From Bradyrhizobium sp. SZCCT0148 (lineage in GTDB: Bacteria > Pseudomonadota > Alphaproteobacteria > Rhizobiales > Xanthobacteraceae), in assembly GCF_018129985.1 (NCBI RefSeq), contig NZ_JAFCKT010000009.1, positions 1 to 64,000 of the forward strand: a DNA stretch of 64,000 bases, written 5' to 3'. Shown here one piece after another: positions 56,265 to 63,845 of this stretch (position 1 is its first letter; the number at the start of each line of letters is the position of its first letter). Below the pieces are notes generated by a model that made no database searches, had not been told where the DNA came from, and was given only the letters and a program-made list of their open reading frames with translations. Made by a program: the position numbers and the translations under genes.

Positions 56265-57347
56265 CTAATTGACTACTGCCACTAAGTATTCATACCGCCG
56301 CGACGGCGGCCCCTGCTCTTCAATCTTTAGCGTGCCGGCTTCCAACAAGCGCTGCATTGCCTGTGCCATCCTATCTTTGCTGTAACCCTTTGCGTTGGGG
56401 TGCTTCGCTATTTCCTTCGGCGCATACGTTGCGGAAGTTCTTTTATGGCTAAAGCGAACGCCAACAGAGGTCATTTTCCAGAAAACATTCATGAACACAT
56501 CGTCCGCCGCTCGGTTGGCAAGGCTGTCGGCGGCACGGTCGCCACCTTGATCGAGCACGAAAACGCCATCGTTCCATCGTAACGTAATCTCTGCGCCAAC
56601 ACGGCCGTGGTTCGCTTTCATGACGCGCAGCACGCGGCGGTCTGGATCATCTTTGTCCATTTCGAGATAAAGGCGCGAGCGCGCGGAATTGCTCCAGGCT
56701 GTGCTGCCAGAGGTGCCTCGCCCCGAAGTCAGGCCGGATAATGATGGATGCGCCAACAGCAACACAGCACAATCGTTGTCGAGGGCGAGCTTGTTGAGCT
56801 TCTGCATGAACTGACGAACTTGCGCACGCGCATTCTCTTCACCTCCGAATACATCGGCGGCGGGGTCGATCACCACCAATCGCGGGTTTAGCTGTTCAAC
56901 CAGCTTCCGCAGCTTGTCGAATTGCGCCGTGGTTGAAATGCCACCAGAAGGGTTCTGCGATGCCAGCACGGCGTCCAATCCTGCCATGGGGACCAAAGTG
57001 ACCCCTTCAAGATCGCGAAACTGACGGCCCTCCTGTGCTAGGACAGCGGCAAAGCGTCGGTGCAATTCGTCGGCTTCGTCTTCGGCGGTAAAGATCAGCA
57101 CGGGTCCGGGCATCACCTTCTTGCCAAACCAATCACGCTTCAGCGACATAGCAATGGCAAGTTGAAGGGCTGCCAGGGTTTTGCCTGTTCCGCCGTCTCC
57201 GCCTTTGAGCGTTACAACCCGAAGAGGGATCAGGCCATCTACTAGCCAATCTCGGGCCGGTACCGGCTTGTCCTGCCAGTCGCGCGGATCGATAATCGGC
57301 AAGGGATCGCGCGCTAACTCTGCATCAATGACAGGTCCCCACTTCAT
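56265..57347 (-). CDS. RepA-like AAA ATPase / replicative helicase
   Basis: RSF1010 RepA-type hexameric ATPase of 360 residues. Walker A GGDGGTGKT (about 49-57), then QLAIAMSLKRDWFGKK and VLIFTAEDEADELHRR; Walker B in PRLVVIDPAADVFGGEENA; sensor-like VLLLAHPSLSGL and GSTAWSNSARSRLYLE. The C-terminal winged-helix-like region is about 275-360. The ATG overlaps the stop of the upstream 102-residue gene by 4 nt. With the PrimPol two genes upstream it forms a satellite replication module. Confidence 0.92.
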   Translation of the reverse strand: MKWGPVIDAELARDPLPIIDPRDWQDKPVPARDWLVDGLIPLRVVTLKGGDGGTGKTLAALQLAIAMSLKRDWFGKKVMPGPVLIFTAEDEADELHRRFAAVLAQEGRQFRDLEGVTLVPMAGLDAVLASQNPSGGISTTAQFDKLRKLVEQLNPRLVVIDPAADVFGGEENARAQVRQFMQKLNKLALDNDCAVLLLAHPSLSGLTSGRGTSGSTAWSNSARSRLYLEMDKDDPDRRVLRVMKANHGRVGAEITLRWNDGVFVLDQGGDRAADSLANRAADDVFMNVFWKMTSVGVRFSHKRTSATYAPKEIAKHPNAKGYSKDRMAQAMQRLLEAGTLKIEEQGPPSRRYEYLVAVVN

Positions 57348-57652
57348 CGTACCAGCGCCTCGATAAGCCTTGACGTGAATGATGGAAAGTCATTGTAGCC
57401 CGGCCGGATGCCGACCACACGGACCGTCGCAGAAAGCGCCTCCGACCACCTCTCCGATCTGTCGAAATGTGGTGCAATGACTCGCCATTGCTGATCAGTT
57501 AAATTGGTTTCTTTACCCATCTGCCGCAACAACTCAGCGGCGGCAGCATTCCGGGGGTCGCTTGGGAATTGTTGTGCAACGGCATCGCGCCAACGGGCGG
57601 TCTTCTTGAAGCTCGCATACAATGCGGCCTCGCATACGTACTTCTCAGTCAT
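57344..57652 (-). CDS. small hypothetical protein of the replication module
   Basis: A 102-residue protein beginning MTEKYVCEAALYASFKKTAR with the helical motif LTDQQWRVIAPHFDRSERW. No recognised domain. Coupled by a 4-nt overlap to the RepA-like ATPase and 12 nt downstream of PrimPol. Possibly a replication accessory factor by position only. Confidence 0.7.
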   Translation of the reverse strand: MTEKYVCEAALYASFKKTARWRDAVAQQFPSDPRNAAAAELLRQMGKETNLTDQQWRVIAPHFDRSERWSEALSATVRVVGIRPGYNDFPSFTSRLIEALVR

Positions 57653-57664
57653 GTATCATCCTTA

Positions 57665-58615
57665 TTAATTCCTGCACCGCTGCGCGAATGCAGACACATT
57701 GAATAGGTCCCGGTTCGGCAATAGAGCGTCAAACCCAAGCTTTTCAGCCAGCCAAGCGGTTGCGCTTTCAAACGGGACGTTGAAGACCAGCATCACAACA
57801 TCAATTGCTGTGTGCGGCTGATCGGCTCCCCAATCCTTGATGCCATCGACATGAAAAGAGAGATTTGCGTTCTCGACCTCCCGCCACGCGGCAACCGCGC
57901 GATAGCCTTTGCCGTATCGCCTCGTGCCAGGAAGACATAAGGCGGGCACCCATCGGTCAAAATTGCGCAAGGCGGTGTCGTTAAGCTCACGCCACAACGT
58001 GTCACCCTCCCCGGCCTGATACGCCGCTGGTGACACGTAGCCAAATGGCTTTAAAGCCGCCTCAAGTTTATGCGCCACGTCATCGGGCAACTCCGGCAAT
58101 TGCTCAATCAGCGTGTTCTCCAACGTGTCGGGACCATGCCAAATATAGGGCGTGCCGGTGGTTGGGTGGATAGAACCAGGGACTACCGTTTGTCTTCCGC
58201 CGGCTAAAAGGTCTAACACCCGGTCTTTGCCGACGTTGAAGGGTCGGGATACGATGGCAGGTGAGCCACGATAGAAAGCGCTGAAGCCCTTGCTGCCGCG
58301 CTTCCGTACTTCGCTGTACGGCAGCACCGAAAGAACAGCGCGCATCAATTCGGGATCGTCCGTATCAAGATCGATGCATTTCAGCGTTTGGTCGAGCGCT
58401 ATCCCGACTCCGGCATCTGGCCAGGCTGCCCAAAAGCCTATTTCGATTTCGGTTGGGCGTCGGGAGCAGAACCGCTGCCAATCCGACATGCCGCCCCATC
58501 GACCATATGAATAGGCACCGGGTCTTTTTGTACCGGGTGCGATAGGGATCGCGTGATATCCGCATTCGATCAGCCGAGCGCCCGCGATCGCATAAGGACT
58601 AGACGAATTCTGCAA
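57665..58615 (-). CDS. bifunctional primase-polymerase
   Basis: PrimPol-family (Prim-Pol/D5-N-like) primase of 316 residues. IECGYHAIPIAPGTKRPGAY is the typical N-terminus; metal-binding Asp residues in LKCIDLDTDDPELM; GKDRVLDLLAGGRQTVVPGSIHPTTG carries the conserved Ser-x-His; SIHPTTGTPYIW follows. TTG start at 58615, strongly supported by AGGAGG 8 nt upstream, which makes it overlap the TerS-like gene by 17 nt. Probably primes or synthesises element DNA together with the RepA-like ATPase. Confidence 0.9.
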   Translation of the reverse strand: MQNSSSPYAIAGARLIECGYHAIPIAPGTKRPGAYSYGRWGGMSDWQRFCSRRPTEIEIGFWAAWPDAGVGIALDQTLKCIDLDTDDPELMRAVLSVLPYSEVRKRGSKGFSAFYRGSPAIVSRPFNVGKDRVLDLLAGGRQTVVPGSIHPTTGTPYIWHGPDTLENTLIEQLPELPDDVAHKLEAALKPFGYVSPAAYQAGEGDTLWRELNDTALRNFDRWVPALCLPGTRRYGKGYRAVAAWREVENANLSFHVDGIKDWGADQPHTAIDVVMLVFNVPFESATAWLAEKLGFDALLPNRDLFNVSAFAQRCRN

Positions 58616-58976
58616 ATGGGTTCGCCTCCTCTCTCTTAGGCATTACCTTCATCTTTGCCCGCTCTGTTGGACCGAAGCCCAGCTTAATAAGCGTAGAGAC
58701 CAAGAGGGTTCGGGCGGGATTGTCGATTTGACCAGCTCGTTGCTGGCTCATCAGATTGGCGGCGATCTCCACCATCATGCCGTCGGCGCTGGTAAGCCAG
58801 AAGCCTTCAGTCTGCATTTCCCTCCACGCGGCTTTCTCAGCTTCACTGAGGCCCTTAGGCGGGTCGCCAAGGGGCGTATCCGGGCGAGGCTCCTCAGCCC
58901 GCTCACGGGCGCGTTCGGGGTGGCGTTTGAATGATCCGCGCGCCTCTAGGACGGCGGTCGGAGTTCTGGTTCTCAT
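58599..58976 (-). CDS. terminase small subunit-like (P27 family)
   Basis: A 125-residue protein with a basic N-terminus, then GDPPKGLSEAEKAAWREMQTEGF, WLTSADGMMVEIAANLMSQQ, and the C-terminal LIKLGFGPTERAKMKVM that corresponds to the LGLTPxARARL end of P27-type small terminases. Such subunits recognise packaging sites. No large terminase is encoded next to it, so a helper phage enzyme would be required. ATG at 58976 with AGGA upstream. Confidence 0.8.
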   Translation of the reverse strand: MRTRTPTAVLEARGSFKRHPERARERAEEPRPDTPLGDPPKGLSEAEKAAWREMQTEGFWLTSADGMMVEIAANLMSQQRAGQIDNPARTLLVSTLIKLGFGPTERAKMKVMPKREEANPFAEFV

Positions 58977-59040
58977 TGGAATCCTGATACGGGAGTTCGT
59001 GAATGTTTACCTATGGGCCGGTTCCAACCCTTGGCGCCGG

Positions 59041-59064
59041 AGGGAATTATATCCCCCCGGCCGT
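59041..59064. promoter_or_regulatory. imperfect palindrome between capsid and TerS genes
   Basis: GGAGGGAATTATATCCCCCC is a nearly symmetric segment in the 131-bp gap between the capsid stop and the TerS start, the only sizeable gap in this part of the array. It may be a transcript-processing, terminator or operator element. Nothing else is seen in the gap. Confidence 0.35.
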
Positions 59065-59107
59065 GTTAGGCATGTCGGGCGTACATCCGGCCGCGACTTG
59101 CCGCCTA

Positions 59108-60250
59108 TTACGTCGTGCCGATCTTCAGAAGCTTGATCGCATCGGTATCAGCAACGCCGCCGCCAACCCTCTTGTACGCATAAAAAATTACATTCGGCTT
59201 TGACGAGAATGGGTCTCGAAGCCAACGCACGCCGGGCTTATCGCAGACGATGTATGCCGCCTTCCAATTTGCAAATGCAATTGGGAACGCATTGCCAGCA
59301 ACGGCGGGCATATCTTCCGAGAAATAGACCGGCCTTCCCAAAAGAGTCGGCGGCACATCAGCCGCAATCGAGTCGCGCCAGATATAGTTGCCTGTTCCAT
59401 CTTGAATCCGGTCAAGCTGGCTTGCTGTTGCAGACGACATGACCCACGCCGCATTCGCGCGATGCGGAGCACGCATCGTCCAATAAAGCGACTTCAGACC
59501 ATCAAACGTCACTGCCCCCGCGCTGCCGGAAGGCACGTATTGAACCTTCTTATAGTCACGCGCGAAGTCGGCAGCGCTATCAGTCTGGTAGGTCAGAAAG
59601 CCCATCGGCTGCCCCACGCCATTGCCGCTGACAAAGGCGGTGCCTTCGGAACGTGCGAACTTGTCCGCAGCGCGTTCCATCACAAACGCGGCCATATCGA
59701 AACGCGAGTCGTCGAGCAGTCGCTGCGTCACCGGCTGACTTGCGTAAATCTCATTTACCGGGACCGACACGACGCCAAGCGATGGAGTCGTTGTGGCGGG
59801 CCGCGTTTGATTCTCGCTAACCCATGTTGCGCCAGCGTCGCCAATTTGCTGTGGCTCCTCGTAGCTGCCGAAGCTGCCAACCTCAACAACCCGAGCAATC
59901 TTTCGCAAAGGCGATTGGTCATAGAGCCGCCTGTGGATATCGGCACTCAACTGAGGCGTAACGCCGTAGCCGCCGTCAGGATCAGACCCGACCGACATGG
60001 CTTTGATTTCGGCGTTATGCCGAACATAATCGGCCAGCGCCTTCTTCTCGGCAGCAATATCGTTGTCGTTAGCAGCTTTGACGCTGAAGTTGTCGTTGGC
60101 TGGCGCACCGGGGCGCCCGGCGCGCGCTTCGATCTTATCCAACCGGTCGCCGAGCGTCTTAACTTGATCAAGCGCCGTAGTCGCGGCCTCAGTAAGTTCG
60201 GAGATAGCGTCTTCAATTGGGGTATCAATGTTTGTTGCCTCAACGGGCAT
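59108..60250 (-). CDS. HK97-fold major capsid protein
   Basis: A 380-residue phage capsid protein. The N-terminal coiled-coil delta/scaffold region (about 1-75, EDAISELTEAATTALDQVKT, LGDRLDKIEARAG) is normally removed by the prohead protease. Then SVGSDPDGGYGVTPQLSADI, GATWVSENQTRPATTTPSLG, VTQRLLDDSRFDMAAFVMER, and FVSGNGVGQPMGFL are hallmarks of HK97-type capsids. Overlaps the protease gene by 11 nt. The length is typical and no truncation is seen, so a capsid of its own is plausible. Confidence 0.95.
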   Translation of the reverse strand: MPVEATNIDTPIEDAISELTEAATTALDQVKTLGDRLDKIEARAGRPGAPANDNFSVKAANDNDIAAEKKALADYVRHNAEIKAMSVGSDPDGGYGVTPQLSADIHRRLYDQSPLRKIARVVEVGSFGSYEEPQQIGDAGATWVSENQTRPATTTPSLGVVSVPVNEIYASQPVTQRLLDDSRFDMAAFVMERAADKFARSEGTAFVSGNGVGQPMGFLTYQTDSAADFARDYKKVQYVPSGSAGAVTFDGLKSLYWTMRAPHRANAAWVMSSATASQLDRIQDGTGNYIWRDSIAADVPPTLLGRPVYFSEDMPAVAGNAFPIAFANWKAAYIVCDKPGVRWLRDPFSSKPNVIFYAYKRVGGGVADTDAIKLLKIGTT

Positions 60251-60932
60251 GAAGATTTTCCTTTGAAAGATGATTCTGGATTGACCGAGTTGCTTCGATC
60301 AATCGCTTTGTTAGGGGTTGATCGGCGAGCAGAACTTCGCGTTCTTTCAGTGCCGACTTGCTCAGAGCAGCGATCTTCCGAGCTAGACGCCAAGAGATTC
60401 CACCGTCCCGCAAGATCTTCTCGATTGTGCGCGGGCTGTGTTGGTCGATCAGACTCGGCTGAGTCTTGATCGAAACGAGTTTCGCGTTGCTATTGGCGGG
60501 GATTGCCACGGCACTAACTTCATACAGCTTGACTGAATCAAGCCGTTTGATGCCCTTGCCCAACGCGGTTGACTTTGTAGTTCGATATCCAATGCTGAAC
60601 GCGAGCGCGCCAGCCTTCATCAAAGCGTGCGCTTCAGCGGCCCTTCCCACATCGAGGGTGAGCTGCCCTTCCATCAGCAAACCGTGCTCGTTTTCCGTCA
60701 GCTTTGAGATTACACCGATGGGCTGCGATTGATCGTGCGACCACAACAAGGCGGGGGTTGTGCCTTTGGCTTTATGCTCCGCGATAGTAGCTACGAACGC
60801 TCCGTGTGCGACTACATCACCGTAAGCGTCTGGCTCACCGCCAAATGTCGAGGCATAGCCGACAAACTCGCCAGCCTGACTCGCCGATGACCATTTCACA
60901 GCCAATGGGAGCGAATAGCGTATGCCGGTCAT
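60240..60932 (-). CDS. HK97-type prohead protease
   Basis: S78-family protease of 230 residues that trims the capsid N-terminus. VKWSSASQAGEFVGYASTFG and DAYGDVVAHGAF are the family start; catalytic His about 66 in ALLWSHDQSQPIG and Ser about 113 in LAFSIGYRT. The ATG at 60932 is chosen because it overlaps the upstream stop by 4 nt (ATGA); the frame extends to 61022 without support. The C-terminal 80 residues are helical and variable. Its capsid target is the next gene. Confidence 0.92.
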   Translation of the reverse strand: MTGIRYSLPLAVKWSSASQAGEFVGYASTFGGEPDAYGDVVAHGAFVATIAEHKAKGTTPALLWSHDQSQPIGVISKLTENEHGLLMEGQLTLDVGRAAEAHALMKAGALAFSIGYRTTKSTALGKGIKRLDSVKLYEVSAVAIPANSNAKLVSIKTQPSLIDQHSPRTIEKILRDGGISWRLARKIAALSKSALKEREVLLADQPLTKRLIEATRSIQNHLSKENLHAR

Positions 60933-61423
60933 GCGGCGACCTTCATGGAAATATCCGCCGCGATATCGAAGAGCGCCTTCCCCGAGAGAATATTGCTGTG
61001 CCGTACCGTTGAGTCGCGCCACTTCGGGGTTGCGTATTCGATAATGAATTGCCCATCTGTGCAGGGCGTCGTGATCGTCACCGCCGGTGTTGCGGTGGCA
61101 TAGACCTCAATACGACTGCGGTAAGCCCATGCCGAAAAATCGGTGTGGGCACGGTTGATGAAGCTATCGAGCATGCGCCCGATCAACTCGCCCGCGGTGC
61201 CATATCCATCGGCGGACAAGTTGAAATAGGATGCAGCAAGGGGCGCGACCTCTTTTGGCTTGGCTTTTAAGGGTAACGCTAACAACAAGAGCGCAACAGC
61301 CTTAGACGGGTCTGTCGGCCAAGCGCCGGATTGGACGATAGGGCATGCGGTGCTTTCGACATGCTTAAAGTTGAAACCGGTGCGCTGTGCAACGGCGCGA
61401 AGTATGGTTGATCCGTAGATCAC
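60929..61423 (-). CDS. unknown element protein upstream of the protease
   Basis: About 164 residues from a GTG at 61423 (VIYGSTILRAVAQRTGFNFK); a TTG at 61483 would give 184 residues but falls within a long palindrome. Features: ALLLLALPLKAKPKEVAP, and a beta-rich C-terminus. No family recognised. Coupled to the protease by 4-nt overlap, so probably a head-related or packaging-related protein. In many phages the portal gene sits at this place, but this protein is too short and does not resemble one. Confidence 0.65.
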   Translation of the reverse strand: MIYGSTILRAVAQRTGFNFKHVESTACPIVQSGAWPTDPSKAVALLLLALPLKAKPKEVAPLAASYFNLSADGYGTAGELIGRMLDSFINRAHTDFSAWAYRSRIEVYATATPAVTITTPCTDGQFIIEYATPKWRDSTVRHSNILSGKALFDIAADISMKVAA

Positions 61424-61468
61424 AACGAGTGCCTTTCTAAAGTGGGTTCTACTATCAGGACCGGGGCG

Positions 61469-61492
61469 AGCCGTGGCTTGCAAGCCACGGCT
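61469..61492. promoter_or_regulatory. 24-bp perfect palindrome
   Basis: AGCCGTGGCTTG followed directly by its exact reverse complement. It lies in the 150-bp gap between the 355-residue gene and the gene upstream of the protease. The absence of a loop argues for a DNA-binding site for a dimer, although a cruciform or terminator is possible. Confidence 0.5.
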
Positions 61493-61571
61493 ATCCGGGC
61501 GATTACGAACCGCCTGGATTGCCCTTCCTCTATCTGTCCGTGAGAAGCGGCGTGGCTTGTAAGTGGCGCCG

Positions 61572-62639
61572 TTAGGCAGCCAACTTCAGAGTTCCGTCAT
61601 CAGCAACCGCCCGCCTGTACCGCCGTGCCGCGACCGGCAGACCGTGCGACTCCACGAAGTCGCGGAAGGTGGTCGCAGCGTGGTACGCTTCGATATGCTT
61701 GGCCGCCACGTCCAGCGCGAGCATCACGATGCAGGAGCCAACCGCCGATTGGCTGTAACCTAACTGCGCAGCAATGTCGGTGAAGCCAGCATTGTTGCAT
61801 ACAGCATCAATCAAGGGCAGCCACAATGGACCGACGACGGCTGCGATGTCTTCAAGCTCGGTTTGCGCATCAAACAGGCGCTGCACGAATAGGTCGTCAC
61901 GAACCACATTGAAGCCGCCACCTACTGGGGCCGAACGTTTGCTTGTTCGCAGCGAACCATCAAAGCGCTTCGCGTCCGACTCGCCATTCTTTTGGCTATA
62001 CTCCCGCCACTTGCGATCAAGCGTCTGGCCATTATGAAATATCACCTTGCCCGATGACGATCGATCAACATCATGATCCACGCTTGGCGCTCCGCCCGGT
62101 CGATGAACTGACAACCCAAGTGCATCGCTTCCGGCAGTGTCCACCAGTTCGCGGAGATAAAGTGCGGTATCCTTCCTTCGGACGCGCTCGGGCAAATCTT
62201 TAATCCGATTGATAGCCTCTAGAAGCAACCAGTTTGGAGCGGGTTCGTTGTCGTTGGCAGGGATGATGGAGTCCTTCTGCTTTTCCTTTTTCAGCACACT
62301 CATATCGAATAGTTGACGCGCTGCGGCCAGCTTGGCTTTGATTTGATGTCGCGCTTCGTCATCGCCGGAAAGCCGTAGAAGCTTGCGTCCTGTGTCTTTA
62401 GCTTTCGGCTCGACATCAGGCTTATCGAGGTCAATGGTCTCAGCATCAGTGGGCACCGGCACTACGGTATCGTGATCGATGATGCGGCCGTAACGGTTCT
62501 GAACCGCGACGGCGCCGGAGGGGAACCTATCCCGCTTGCTGTTTAAGTCGTCCTCTTGTTCGTGCCTCTCATCTTGAGCAACATCAGCGGCATCGTTGTA
62601 CGCCGCATTGTTCGCATCGAAATCAATATTGGTCATCAT
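61572..62639 (-). CDS. unknown element protein with C-terminal HTH-like region
   Basis: A 355-residue, acidic, mostly disordered N-terminal half (about 1-130), then a mixed region (NWLLLEAINRIKDLPERVRR). The C-terminal domain has PLIDAVCNNAGFTDIAAQLGY followed by SQSAVGSCIVM, which reads as a sigma-region-4-like helix-turn-helix. No recognised family. Its position near the head of the array suggests an early regulatory protein or a replication-initiation protein. ATG at 62639 (a second follows). Confidence 0.7.
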   Translation of the reverse strand: MMTNIDFDANNAAYNDAADVAQDERHEQEDDLNSKRDRFPSGAVAVQNRYGRIIDHDTVVPVPTDAETIDLDKPDVEPKAKDTGRKLLRLSGDDEARHQIKAKLAAARQLFDMSVLKKEKQKDSIIPANDNEPAPNWLLLEAINRIKDLPERVRRKDTALYLRELVDTAGSDALGLSVHRPGGAPSVDHDVDRSSSGKVIFHNGQTLDRKWREYSQKNGESDAKRFDGSLRTSKRSAPVGGGFNVVRDDLFVQRLFDAQTELEDIAAVVGPLWLPLIDAVCNNAGFTDIAAQLGYSQSAVGSCIVMLALDVAAKHIEAYHAATTFRDFVESHGLPVAARRYRRAVADDGTLKLAA

Positions 62640-62743
62640 TCTCTTTCTCTGTCAGTTGGCGCGCGACGGAGATCGCTTCCAACACCCGGTTTTTACCGAG
62701 TTCAGAGAATAGAAATTGACCAAACGATAACGTGGTTCAGTGG

Positions 62744-63274
62744 TCAGGAAATTCGTCGTGCTTCGTCAATGCGATAGAATGCCTTCAATAACGTCGGCTC
62801 AGGCACACTGAACTTCTTACTGGTGATGGTGAGAGCGTCGGCTTTCTTCGGCAGCTTCCCTAAGGTGAGCCGCAGGGGCTTGTGACGCCGGGCAATCTCG
62901 ATGACATGTGTAATGCTGGTCCCGCGCCGTTCGATCCGGGTTCTCCCGCCAAGCTCGATTGCAATCCTACTGGCGAAGTTCTGATCAACCCTGCGCGCGC
63001 ACAGGGCTTCGTAATGTTCGTGTGCCTCAATGTGCTTCTTTAGCGTGCTCCATGGAACGCCACGCCCACCCTTCTTCCACCTCAGAACTAACTGGGTGCC
63101 GTGCCAGCCAGTCGTTAACAGGGCGATCAGCCATCGGCGCACGCTAGGATCAAGTGAGCGCCCTTTTCGCAACCACTCAACAAGGGGCGCGACGTTCGGC
63201 TTGTCGCCCTTCTTCTCGATGGCGGTAACCGCGTGCATCATCATGTATTGATCGAAGGACATGAGGATGGCCAT
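62744..63274 (-). CDS. unknown element protein, first gene of the minus-strand array
   Basis: A 176-residue basic protein (many Arg/Lys): MAILMSFDQYMMMHAVTAIE, WHGTQLVLRWKKGGRGVPWS, TSITHVIEIARRHKPLRLTL. No recognised domain; the basic charge suggests nucleic-acid binding. A second start at 63262 (MSFDQY) is possible. It begins just inside the operator-like repeat at 63285-63329. Confidence 0.65.
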   Translation of the reverse strand: MAILMSFDQYMMMHAVTAIEKKGDKPNVAPLVEWLRKGRSLDPSVRRWLIALLTTGWHGTQLVLRWKKGGRGVPWSTLKKHIEAHEHYEALCARRVDQNFASRIAIELGGRTRIERRGTSITHVIEIARRHKPLRLTLGKLPKKADALTITSKKFSVPEPTLLKAFYRIDEARRIS

Positions 63275-63284
63275 ACCTCATGTT

Positions 63285-63329
63285 TGAGGTTGCAAGCAAG
63301 ACTCAACTACAATCAACTTTGCAACCTTA
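63285..63329. promoter_or_regulatory. operator-like inverted repeat before the minus-strand array
   Basis: TGAGGTTGCAA (63285-63295) and TTGCAACCTTA (63319-63329) are inverted, matching at 10 of 11 positions and separated by 23 bp, in an AT-rich stretch. It lies immediately upstream of the first gene of the array, the expected place of its promoter. The element XRE or HTH protein is a possible ligand. Confidence 0.55.
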
Positions 63330-63379
63330 GATAAGCAAAATCTAATTAGCGTATCTTTGGTTTATCGCGCTCGTGGGGT

Positions 63380-63668
63380 TCAGCCGACCGCCGCCGAAGC
63401 GAGTCCGGCCTTCGAGGGCCGGCGCCGCCTTCGCGGCTCGGGGGATAAATAAGGGGGAGTGCAGCACATAGGTGGGAACGGGTGCGAAGGGCCGCGAAGG
63501 TGGCCTGGGAAGGATCTTGGTGGGAAAGTGACGTCCGCGCGAAATGATTCGCGCGGACTTTGAGACTCAGGGTAGATTGGTCTTACGTGTGGCGAATCAC
63601 CTCTGCAACCCTTCCCAGCCCAAGCCTGAAACGGCGGGCAACCGGCCCGGGAAAGGAAGTGATGTGAC
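63380..63668. other. structured non-coding region of the element
   Basis: A GC-rich, 290-bp stretch with no convincing gene: hairpins CCGGCC/GGCCGG and GCCGC/GCGGC around 63402-63438, a G-rich run with two copies of GGTGGGAA (63471-63478 and 63519-63526), and a perfect 11-bp stem GTCCGCGCGAA/TTCGCGCGGAC with loop ATGA (63533-63558) followed by TTT on the plus strand. It may be an untranslated leader or small RNA, or a replication origin. The hairpin ending in TTT looks like a terminator. Confidence 0.5.
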
Positions 63669-63797
63669 ATGGCAACGCGTAAAATTGGTCGCTCGGCAGT
63701 CACCGGCAAATTCATGCCGGTAAAAGCAGCTCAATCTGGTGCAAACAGAAAGACTGCGATTGTGCAGACGATCAAAACTAAACCGACGAAGAGGTAA
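63669..63797 (+). CDS. conserved-looking 42-residue basic protein
   Basis: MATRKIGRSAVTGKFMPVKA starts a 42-residue protein ending in a basic tail (TKPTKR). RKIGRSAVTGKF is a pattern I recognise from small proteins on mobile elements and proteobacterial chromosomes. A ribosome site AAAGGAAG lies about 10 nt upstream. It is the only plus-strand gene seen in the element. Followed by a hairpin terminator. Function unknown. Confidence 0.7.
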   Translation: MATRKIGRSAVTGKFMPVKAAQSGANRKTAIVQTIKTKPTKR

Positions 63798-63810
63798 CCT
63801 CTGAGGTTTG

Positions 63811-63845
63811 GCGGGTGTGGGGTTCGTCCCCACCCCGCATTTCCT
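63811..63845 (+). terminator. intrinsic-terminator-like hairpin
   Basis: GCGGGTGTGGGG and CCCCACCCCGC pair around a TTCGT loop, followed by ATTTCCTT. It lies 14 nt after the stop of the 42-residue gene. Confidence 0.7.

Noticed and set aside
63380..63715. 111-residue minus-strand Pro/Arg-rich frame
   Set aside because: Low-complexity sequence covering strong hairpins, no ribosome site, and overlapping the better-supported 42-residue plus-strand gene.
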